Part shown: piece by piece, positions 1 to 9,200 of the stretch | Layout: each line of letters begins with the position of its first letter | Numbering within the stretch: the first letter of the stretch is position 1 | Origin: Baffinella frigidus | Taxonomy: Eukaryota > Cryptophyceae > Cryptomonadales > Baffinellaceae | NCBI GenBank assembly: GCA_026770585.1 | Contig: MU646476.1 | Location: 414,647 to 425,107 of the forward strand | Direction of reading: 5' to 3' | DNA: 10,461 nucleotides | Translations under genes and position numbers: made by a program | The notes under the pieces: model-generated | Seen by the model: only the letters and a program-made list of their open reading frames with translations | Database searches by the model: none | What the model was told of the DNA's origin: nothing

Positions 1-669
1 CCCCCAACCCCAAACCCCAAACCTCAAATCCCAACCCCTAACACCCAAAACGCACTCCCCAGGCGGCGGCGCGGACTTCGCGCTCGTTTGCCACATCCTG
101 AACCCGAAACCCGAAACCCGAAACCCGAAATCCTACGACCTGAACCCCAAACCCCAACCCCCACACCTTTGCACGGTGAAGGAAACGATGCACCGTGCGG
201 CACCCAGGCCCTGTAGTGTGCAGACGAGACGAGCTTTCGGATGTTCAAGCCACCAGCTACGGTTCAGGGTTCAGGGTTCAGAGTTCAGGGTTCAGGGTTC
301 AGGGTTCAGGGTACTCCACAACCGGACATCCATTTGGGCAGAGGCTGATGAGTGACGCACGGGGGGGCAGTCGGCATCTAATCCAACCGGACGTCCTTGA
401 GGCAGAGACTGCGGCAGAGGCTGCTGAGTGACGCATGGGGGGGCAGGCGGCGGCGCGGCAGAGACCGATCTGCGATTCCCTAACACCAAAAACGCTCACC
501 CCAGGCGGCGGCGCGGAGCCAACAGCTACGGTTCAGGGTTCAGGGTTCAGGGTACTCCAAAACCGGACGTCCATTTGGGCCGATACTGATGAGTGATGCA
601 TGGGGGGGTAGGTGGAGGCGGAGCAGAGGCTGATCTGTGATTCCCTAACACCAAAAACGCTCACCCCAG
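1..669 (+). other. Intron upstream of exon A (3' part), with exon A echoes
   Basis: No coding exon is seen here. The stretch holds CCCAAAC and CCCGAAA 7-mer arrays (1-50, 98-165), a GGTTCAG array in opposite orientation (261-311, again 530-552), and a duplicated unit. The unit contains AACCGGACGTCC, GCAGAGGCTG and a run of G followed by CAG. It recurs at about 313-370, 380-446 and 553-610. The intron end with ATTCCCTAACACCAAAAACG appears at about 464-504 and 630-669, and in diverged form at 36-62. The preceding exon is outside the window. Confidence 0.75.
63..97 (+). pseudogene. Exon A echo 1 (truncated copy)
   Basis: After CCCCAG, bases 63-97 repeat the start of exon A with substitutions (GGADFALVCH in the exon frame). 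The copy then breaks into CCCGAAA repeats. It has an acceptor but no donor. It is the longest of three upstream copies; the others, at 447-458 and 505-518, keep only 12-14 bases of the GCGGCGGCGCGGAG start. Confidence 0.8.
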
Positions 670-743
670 GCGGCGGCGCGGAGTTCGCGCTCGCGTGCCA
701 CTTCCGCATCGCCACGTCCCCCGCGTCGATCGGCTTCCCCGAG
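670..743 (+). CDS. HADHA: Exon A: enoyl-CoA hydratase active site
   Basis: The exon follows acceptor CCCCAG (664-669) and ends before donor GTAAGG at 744. It encodes GGAEFALACHFRIATS and, after four residues, IGFPE; the first two bases complete a codon begun in an upstream exon outside the window. This is the crotonase strand-helix carrying the catalytic glutamates. GAG at 681-683 and GAG at 741-743 are exactly 20 residues apart, as are Glu119 and Glu139 of E. coli FadB. It is one of the two exons with a textbook donor. Three truncated look-alikes of its first bases lie upstream (63-97, 447-458, 505-518), and none has the rest of the exon. Confidence 0.9.
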
Positions 744-3700
744 GTAAGGAACCCCAATAAACCCTCATGAACCCTCACACACCCTCAGTACACCCTGAAC
801 CCGGACCCTGAACCCTGAACCCGAAACCCTGAACCCTAATTCCTAAACCCGAAACCCTAAAACCCCTAAACCCCCTCAACCCAACACCCTCAACCCTAAT
901 CCCCAATCCCCAAACCGTAAACCCTACACCCCAAACCCTTAACCCTTCACCCTCATCCCCCATCCCTCATCCCTCAACCCCAAACCCTTAACCCTTAACC
1001 CTAATCCCTAAACCCTGAACCCTAAACCCTAATCCCTAAACCCTAAACCCCAAACCCTACACCCTAAACCCTAAACCCTAAACCCTAAAACCCCTGAACC
1101 CCCTAAACCCCAACCCCAAACCCCAAACCCAACACCAGGTGCAGCGGGGGCTGCCCCCGGGGGGCGGCATGATAAACCCCCACAAACCCTCATCAACCCT
1201 GAACCCTGACCCTGAACCCTAAACCCTAAACCTCTAAGCGCATTTACTTTTGCAGATGTACAGCCGGGGGTGCTTCCCGGGGGGCGTGGAACCCTAAACC
1301 CTAAAACCCCTAAACCCTAAACCCTAAACCCTAAACCCTAAACCCTAAACCCTAAACCCTAAACCCTGAACCCTAAACCCTAAACCCTAAACAACACGCC
1401 CCGTGTCCCAACATAAACAACACGCCCCGTATCCCAAGATGAACAACACGCACCGTGTTCCAAGCGTAAACACCAAGCACCGTGTCCCACCGCAAACAAC
1501 AAGCACCGTGTCCCAACATGAACACCAAGCCCCGTGTCCCAACGTAAACACCAAGCCTCGCCACGACAGGTGCAGCTCGGGCTGCTCCCGGGAGGCGGCA
1601 TAATAAACCCTCATCAACCCGAACCCTGATTCTAAACCCTAAACCCCCTATTTACTTTCGCACGTGCAGCTGGGGCTGCTCCCGGGAGGCGGCGGGACAC
1701 TCAACCCGAAACCCTAAACCCTAGACAACAAGCACCGTGTCCCACCGTAAACAACAAGCCCCGTGTCCCACCGTAAACACCAAGCCTCGACACTACAGGT
1801 GCAGCTCGGGCTGCTCCCGGGAGGCGGCGGGACGAACCGCCTGCCGAACCTCGTCGGCGTGCAGAACGCCCTTCCGATGCTCCTTCAGGTTCCTGCACCC
1901 TGCACCCTACACCCTACACCCCACACCCTGCACCCTACACTTTACACCCTGCACCCTACACCCTACACCCTACACCCTGCACCCTACACCATACACCCCA
2001 CACCCTACACCATACACCACACACCCTACACCCCACACCCTGCACCCTACACCCTTAAACCCTACTGAAAGACGCAACACGGTACACGGAACACAGAACC
2101 TGCACTCTGTAACCCGAAACCCTCAACCATCAACCATCAACCCTAAACCCTAAACCCCAGACCCCAAACCCTAAACCCCAAACCCTAAACCCTAAACCCT
2201 AAACCCAAACCCAAACCCCAAACCCCAAACCCTCAACCCCCAACCCCAAACCCAATACCCTAAACCCTGACCCCGCCCTTACCCACCTGCCCTCAGTAAG
2301 CCTACAGTGCTGGCCGCACCCAAGGCTTCAGCAGGGCCAAACCCTGAACCCTACACCCTACACACCCTACACCCTGCACCCCACACCCTACACCCTACAA
2401 CCTGCACCCCACACCTTACACCCTGCACACCCTACGCCCTGCACCCCACACCCTACACCGGACACCCTACACCCTACACCCTAGTACACCCTACACCCTA
2501 CACCCTAAGGCTACAGCAGGGCCATCCCCGGGACCCTGTGGGAGCCCTTTGTGTGTCTGCGTGTTCCTGGCGTCGGGTCAACCCTGTAACGTGGCTCTCT
2601 TGGAGTAGTAGGTCAACCCGAGTGAGGCAGAGCTAGAGAGTGGTTATCTGACGCGTGTTTGGGGTGGTGCACACACGGTGGCCGTGTAGTACTGAATCTC
2701 ATCTCGGACCATACCAGAATCTGTCCTGATGAAAAGGCGTAAGATAGCATCATTTGATGCCTAAAATAGCATACACACCCTTACCTTCCGCGTGGGGAGC
2801 CTAAGATAGGAGGACAGATTATGTCTTGGTCCGAAATTAAATCTGGTGCACACACGGTGGCCGTGTTGGTAGGACTGAAGACTGAAGTTAATAGGGTAAC
2901 GGCCTGAAAATGGGGTAGTTAGGCCTACGGCATTGCCTAGGACCTCCTACCGTAGGCCGAGACTTTTTGGTCCTAGGATCCCTCGGCCTACGGTAGGAGG
3001 TCCTAGGCAATACCGATGCCTAACTACCCCATTTTCAGGCCGTTGGCCTATGAAAGTTCTCTCTCTGTTAGCTGGCGCGTGGTGGGGCTGGGTAGCAGAG
3101 AGGCATCCAAAATATTCCATCCAAGTGATGAGCTGACGAATGGCTGGAGCAGGGCGGGGCTGAGAGGAGTCCCCGGGGGTGTTGCGCCTCCTCCTCAACC
3201 CTAAACCCTATCCCTTAAGTGGCCAGCCGGTCAAAGTTGACCGCCAAGAGGTCCTAGGCAGGTCCTAGGGCCCTACGGTAGGGCGTATGAGCCTCCTGGC
3301 CACTTAAGGGACACCCTAAACCTTCGTGCAGGGTTGAGGGCATAGGGTTTAGGTTTCAGGAAGAGGCCCTGAATCGTGCATACCCTAAACCCCCAAACGC
3401 TAAACGCTAAACCCCAAACCCTAAACCCTAAACCCTAAGCACCAAACCGTGCAGGGCGGGAACAAGAAGGCGTCTGCGGCGAAGAAGATGGGGCTGATCG
3501 ACCACGTGTGCGAGGAGGGCCAGCTTGACGTCTCGCTCGCTCTTGGTCTCTCGCTCTCTCGCTCTCGCTCTCGCTCTCGCTCTCTCTCTCTCGCTCTTGC
3601 TCTCGCTCTCTCTCTCGCTCTCGCGCTCTCGCTCTCGCTCTCGCTCTCGCTCTCGCTCTCGCTCTCTCTCGCTCTCTCTCTCTCTCCCTCTCCCTCTCCC

Positions 3701-6225
3701 TCTCTCTCTCTCTTACTCTCTCGCGCGCTCTCTCTCGCGCGCGCTCGCTCTCGCTCTCTCTTTGATGGACCACGTGTGCGAGGAGGGCCAGCTCGACGTC
3801 TCGCTCGCTCTTGGTCTCTCGCTCTCTCGCTCTCGCTCTCGCTCTCGCTCTCTCTCCCCCTCTAAACCCTAGATCCTGGATCCTAAACCCCAAACCCTCA
3901 ACCACTTTCCTCGTGTTGCCGGGGTGCAAGGCGTGCGAACAAACCCTCAACCCTCAACCTTCAACCCTAAACACTAAACACTAAACCCCAAACCCTAAAC
4001 TCTCAACTCTAAGCCCCAAGCCCCAAGCCCTACATAGTTACCATGAAATAATAGTAAATAGGTATGGCGTGGTAAAGGTTAGGGTTGGGGATTCAGGGTC
4101 CTCGTTTTCCGGGGTGCAAGGCGTGCGAACAAACCCTACACCCTAAACCCTGAACCCCTAAACCTTGACCCAACCCCCAAACCTCGAACCCTAAACTCTA
4201 AACCCTAAGCCCCACGCCCTAAATAGTTACGATGTGATTGTTAATATGTATGGCGTGGTAAAGGTTGTATCGCGTGAAAGTAAATATGTATGGTGTGACA
4301 CCACACCATACATACTCGCAATAACTCTTTAGTATCTCGCGATAACTGTTATTGCGAGATACTAAAGAGTTATGGCGTGATAGTACACCATTATGGCTTG
4401 ATAATAAACAGTAAAGGCGTGATATAATAGTTATGGCTTCTCCACAGATCACGTTGGCTGGCATGATTGCCCAGGCTCCGCCTCAGTTGGGATGCCTGGC
4501 TATTCTTAAGTTGATATACTGGGTGCCTGGTACAAACCCGTCAACTTTGGTGCGGAAAAGAGCCCGGTCTCACCAAATTGGCGAGACCAAATAGACTGAG
4601 ACGGAGCGGCAGCGTGTGCGCAGCTCACCATGGCATAATCGCCGAGGTGACAGTAAATAGTTATGACGCGATAGTAAAGATTTATGTCGTGATAGTAAAT
4701 AGATATGGCGTGATAGTAAAACATTATGGCGTGATAGTAAACAGTTATGACGCGATAGTAAAGATTTATGATGCGATCGTAAATCGTTATGGCGTGATGG
4801 TAAATATGGCGTGATGGTGAATAGCTATGGCGGGATAGTGAACAGTGATGGCGTGATAGTAAACAAATAGTTATGGTCCGTCTTATGCGCAGATCACCAT
4901 GGTGGGGATAATCGCCAAGGGGATAGTAAATAGTTATGGCGTGATACTAAATATTTATGTCGCGATAGGAAATAGTTATGGCGTGATAGTAATAAGTCTT
5001 AGTGAATAGACATGGCGTGATAGTAATTAGTCTTAGTAAATAGTTACGGCGTGTTAGTAATCAGTCTTAGTAAACAGTTATGGCTCCTCCGCAGATCACC
5101 ATGGTGGGGATAATCGCCAAGGGGGGCCTCAAGATCCCATATAGTAAATCACATAGTAAATATCTATGGCGGGATGGTAAATATCTACAGCGTGATAGTA
5201 AACATCTATGGCGTGCTAGTAAATATCTATGGCGGGATAGTAAATATCTACAGCGTGATAGTAAATAGCTATGGCTCCTCCGCAGATCACCATGGCGGGC
5301 ATGATCGCTAACGGGGAGCTCAAGATCCCATACAGTAAATCGTTATGGCATGATAGTAAATATCTATGGCGTGCTAGTAAATACCTACGGCGTGATAGTA
5401 ACCAGTCTGTAGTAAAAAGTTGCGTAGTAAATGGGATAGTAAATATCTATGGCGGGATAGTAAATATCTATGGCGTGATAGTAAATATCTATGGCGTGAT
5501 AGTAAATACCTACGGCGTGATAGTAAATATCTATGGCGGGATAGTAAATATCTATGGCGTGATAGTAAACATCTATGGCGTGATAGTAAATATCTATGGC
5601 GTGATAGTAAATATCTATGGCGTGATAGTAAATCGCTATGGCTCCTCCGCAGATCACCATGGCGGGCATGATCGCCAATGGGGAGCTGAAGATCCCGAAG
5701 CGCGGGGAGTTCAAGGGCATGTACAAGTACATCGAGAAGGCACGCCCCCTTGCCCCCACAGCAGCCATGCGACATGGCCCAGTAGGCCGAAGTGTTTCAT
5801 ACATAGATACATAGATACATAGATACATAGATACATGCGACATGGCCCAGTAGGCCATGTCGCGCGTCTCTTCCGCCGCCGCTTGCTTCACCTGCCCCAT
5901 ACATCAATACATCCATCAATATATCAATACATCAATACATCAATACATCCCACACAGCGGGCTTCGAAGGGATTTTGAACAGCCCCTCCGCGATACGACC
6001 CAGGACCCTACGGTAGGCAACCCGTAGGGACATAGGGGGGGTCCTGCGGGTAAGGTAACGGAAAGGTGGCCCCCCACCACTTGGACGTGACCGGCGCAAA
6101 TTTGCCCCGGATTTCCGGATCCGTGATTAACGCGCTTTCTTCGCTCTCTCTCTCTCTTACTCTCTCTTACTCTCTCTCTCTCTCTCGCTCTCGCTCTTTC
6201 TATCTCTCTCGCGCGCGCGCGCGCG

Positions 6226-6257
<32 letters not shown>

Positions 6258-9200
6258 CTCTCTCTCGCACACTCACACTCTCACTCTCGCAGGCGATTGC
6301 CGACTATGACATCGCGCGCAACTACGTCTTCGGCCAGGCCAAGACCCAGGTGCCTACACCCTGAACCCTAAACCCCAAACCCTAAACCCCAAACCCTGAA
6401 CCCTAAACCCTAAACCCTAAACCCTAACCGCCGCCTCCCCGCATTCTCAGGCTTAGTGACCAGTGTCTTTTCACTGGTCCCGCACACGTTTCTATGAGCG
6501 CACAAAACCCTAGTGGGAAGTTGTCCGAGGCTCACAACCTTGAAGCCTAGATGACCTTAGAGCCTAGATACCAAGGCCCAGGTGCCTACACCCCAAAACC
6601 CTACTGGGCCCCGCACACGTTTCTATGAGCGCGCACACCAGCACACTTTTCTCCGAGCGCTCAAAACAATCAGAGCAGGCTTTGAGTGTACCAGGAAATG
6701 CTGAAATGGAAGTGGGTGTGCAGGTGATCAAGGCCTCGGTGCCGCCGGAGGCCTTCATAACCTGCAGAAAAAAACGTATATGTACCGTTTATGTACCTCA
6801 ATATACTGGCAACCACCCCGCGCCGCTCCGGAAACCTGCTCTGATCAGTGATCGTCTTCGCGCAAGCGTGAGCTCACGTGGAAAGACACTGGTCACTAAC
6901 GTCAGTTGGGTGGGGCCGGGCGTGCAGGGGTACGATGACTAGTAGTCACGAGTGGCGGGTGTGTGACCAGTTTCCGCCCCTGGTGTAAAGCTCTGATGAG
7001 TTTCCGCCCTGGCGCAACAGTATATACACGGTATATTGAGGGATATAAACGGACCACCCACGGCATTGTTCAGGTCATGACAGTATATTGAGGTATATAA
7101 ACGGTACACATACGGTATTTTCTGCAGGTTATGAAGGCCTCCGGCGCCGCTCCAGATCCTCGAGACCCTTTTCTGATCAGGTTTCGGAAACGATAGAAAG
7201 CATCAACCGTTTCCTTACTACAAAACCGTTTCCTTACTTTGCGGAAACGATGGAAAACATCAACCGTTTCCTTACTACGAAAATCACTGCACGGACGCTT
7301 CACCATTGCTAGTAAGAACCACACGTGCAGTCATTTTCGTTGCCAGAAACATATTAATTAATACGTTGAATCGTTGCGTGCAGGTTACGAAGTCCTCGGG
7401 GGGCAACTGCCACGGACCACACACGCGGCATTGTTCAGGTTATGACAGTATATTGAGGTATATAAACGGTACATATACGGTATTTTCTGCAGGTTATGAA
7501 GGCCTCCGGGGGGAACTACCCCGCGCCGCTCCAGATCCTCGAGACCCTCAAGAAGAACATCAAGACCAAGTCCCTCGGCAAGCCTCAGGTCCGTGCCGTC
7601 TCACACACTATCCCCGAAACCCGAGACCCGGAACCCGAAACCCGAAACCCGAACGGGTTTCGGGACCAGGTCCTTCCTACCTCCTGGGTTTCGGGTTTCG
7701 GGTTTCAGGTTTCAGGTTTCGGGTTTTGGGTCTCCTGGGTTTCGGGTGTTGGGGTCTCTGGGTTAGGGATCAGGGTGCAGGGTTCAGAGTTAGGGGGTTG
7801 AGCCCCTCCGAGTGAGGCAGACCTGGGCCCAGGTTCGTGCCGTCTCACACACTAATCCCGAAACCCGAGACCCGCAACCCGCAACCCGAAACCCCAACTC
7901 CCAAACCCTCAACCCAGGGGTACGACCTCACGGCGGACGTGTTCGCGCACCTGGCCCTCACCCCCGAGAGCGAGGGGCTGAACACAGTTGAAAAAATTGT
8001 ACCCGGGTCCGGAAATTTTGTATTCGGATTGGACGTGGAAAGGACGAGAAGTTGCGTGTCGACAGGTGGCTACGTACCATTTAGTACCACGAAATGAACC
8101 GTTGCGTCCTGAAATTCCCAGAAGTGACCTGCGGTGGCTTGGCGTGCAGGGGTACGACCTTGAGGCGGACGTGTTCGCGGATCTCGCCCTCACCCCCGAG
8201 AGCGAGGGGGGCTGAAAACAGTTGGAACGTAGGGGCGTGATGCGTATGGTGTTGCCCAGGGTAGGCGCTGGGGAAGCCCGGGAGAGGTACGTTAATGACG
8301 GATCGAAAAAAACCAATATGTCCACCATGTTTCCCCCTCCTGTGATAGCCTACGACGGGCCGTCCGATGGAGCGTGTACCCCGAGAACAGTCGAGCTAAC
8401 GGCGGGTGTGGCTGGGCAGGGGTACGATCTTGAGGCGGACGTGTTCGCTGACCTGGCGCTGACTCCCGAGAGCGAGGTAAGCAACCCTGGACCCGACGCC
8501 CTAGCTCTCAACCCCGGAGGAAATTGGCGGTTCAAATTGCATGGCCGCGGACACTAAAATCCGAAACTTTGATCCGCGAGAGCGAGGTAAGCAACCCTGG
8601 ACCCTTCGCCCTAGCTGTCAACCCCGGGAGAAACTCTGAACCCTAAGCCCTCAATTCATGGGCGAGGCCATGCAATTCAAACCGAGTTTTTGCTATCTTG
8701 GGATTTTTTTTTGCTATGTTACAGCTATGTCGAAGCCAAGATGGCAAAATCTGACAAAATCAACCCGTTGGCATGTAAGGCGGTTCAAATTGCATGGCCG
8801 CGGACACTAAACTCCGAAACCTTGATCCGCAGGGTCTGCAAGCGGTGTTTTTCGGGAGCACCGCGCTCAAGAAGAACCCATTCAAGGGCGCGAAGAAGGT
8901 CGAGCGCGTCGGCGTGCTCGGCGCCGGGTGCGTGCTTCTCTCTCTCTCTCGCTTTCTCTCTCCCTCTCTCTCCCTCTCGCTCTCTATCTCTCTCTCTCTC
9001 TCGCTCGCTCTCTCGCTCTCTCTGTCTCTCGCTCTCGCTCTCGCTCTCTCTCGCTCTCGCTCGCTCTCGCTCTCTCTCTCTCGTTCTCTCTCTCTCTCTC
9101 TCTCGCTCTCTCTCGCTCTCTCTCGCTCTCTCGCGCGCGCTCTCTCTCTATCTCTCTCGACGTGTCGTACCAGGCGTGATGGCCTAACGCGTTTCTTGTC

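Larger units (their letters stand above)
1139..1698 (+). pseudogene. Four truncated exon B echoes
   Basis: Copies of the first 31-35 bases of exon B start at 1139, 1256, 1570 and 1664. The first three follow AG (CACCAG, TTGCAG, GACAG). The fourth follows CGCAC, so its acceptor AG is lost. All break near the GGAGGCGGC(GGGAC) stretch and return to telomere-like repeats. The copies at 1570 and 1664 are nearly identical to exon B, while 1139 and 1256 are more diverged. Confidence 0.88.
744..1798 (+). other. Intron A: telomere-like arrays and exon B echoes
   Basis: The first 400 bases are CCCTAAA-type 7-mers with variants (CCCTGAA, CCCCAAA, CCCTCAT). A perfect CCCTAAA run of about 60 bp lies at 1308-1367. 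Then come two blocks of a 26-bp minisatellite (1389-1568 and about 1723-1797) and four truncated copies of exon B. Nothing else coding is visible. Confidence 0.8.
1889..3454 (+). other. Intron B: CCCTACA arrays and fold-back elements
   Basis: Bases 1895-2058 and 2347-2505 are 7-mer arrays of the CCCTACA/CCCTGCA/CCCACAC type, separated by CCCTAAA and CCCAAAC arrays (2130-2270). From 2520 the base composition becomes ordinary and three inverted-repeat structures follow (2701-2836, 2896-3046, 3211-3311). CCCTAAA repeats resume at about 3385 and run to the acceptor. No exon was found. Confidence 0.75.
3530..5652 (+). other. Intron C: CT tract, 190-bp duplication, 21-bp minisatellite
   Basis: In order, the intron holds a CT/CG-rich pyrimidine tract (3530-3862), CCCTAAA variants (3863-4030), and a duplicated block of about 190 bp. 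The block is marked by CCGGGGTGCAAGGCGTGCGA at about 3919 and 4109, and by TATGGCGTGGTAAAGGTT at about 4063 and 4250. Then come two hairpins (4285-4373), and a 21-bp minisatellite with embedded exon D echoes that runs up to the acceptor of exon D. Confidence 0.8.
6350..7492 (+). other. Intron E: exon F echoes and inverted copies
   Basis: CCCTAAA repeats (6355-6427) are followed by a copy of the exon E donor (6571-6593). CGCACACGTTTCTATGAGCG is directly repeated (about 6481 and 6611). An 18-bp perfect inverted pair lies at 6453-6470/6882-6899. Three exon F echoes follow. A 95-bp repeat of the acceptor flank lies at about 7050-7145 and 7413-7508. A tandem unit with GGAAACGAT and CATCAACCGTTTCC lies at 7185-7221 and 7242-7279. 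Confidence 0.78.
7589..8419 (+). other. Intron F: CCCGAAA arrays and exon G echoes
   Basis: The intron starts with CCCGAAA repeats that switch strand at about 7658 into GGGTTTC repeats (to about 7800). It then repeats its own beginning (7827-7873 copies the exon F donor region 7584-7627). Two donor-less copies of exon G follow, at 7918 and 8150. The other 8000-8140 and 8210-8410 sequence has ordinary composition and no recognised feature. Confidence 0.78.

Noticed and set aside
180-250. A further upstream exon (CAG followed by ACGAGACGAGCTTTCGG)
   Set aside because: Its frame does not resemble the hydratase segment expected before GGGAE, and no good donor is seen.
780-1390. Chromosome end or subtelomere
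   Set aside because: Arrays are degenerate and interrupted, occur in nearly every intron, and lie between exons of one gene.
1737-2153. Open frame of HPTPYTL-type repeats
   Set aside because: It is a reading of the CCCTACA array; only its part over 1799-1888 is real coding sequence, in exon B.
3435-3950. Long open frames of Ser-Leu/Ser-Arg or Arg-Glu repeats on both strands (also 8690-9260 and 6066-6371)
   Set aside because: They are translations of CT/GA repeats. They overlap on both strands, include intron sequence and real exons in a wrong frame, and have no family similarity outside the repeat.
4630-5640. CRISPR-like array
   Set aside because: Units are contiguous, without unique spacers, degenerate, and lie inside an intron of a eukaryotic gene.
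5271-5900. Repeat proteins of the IVNIYGV or DSKYLWR type
   Set aside because: The 21-bp repeat unit is divisible by three, so several frames on both strands stay open. The frames disagree with exon D.
7918-8476. Protein with three tandem copies of a 19-residue module
   Set aside because: Two copies lack a donor, and the enzyme family has the segment once.
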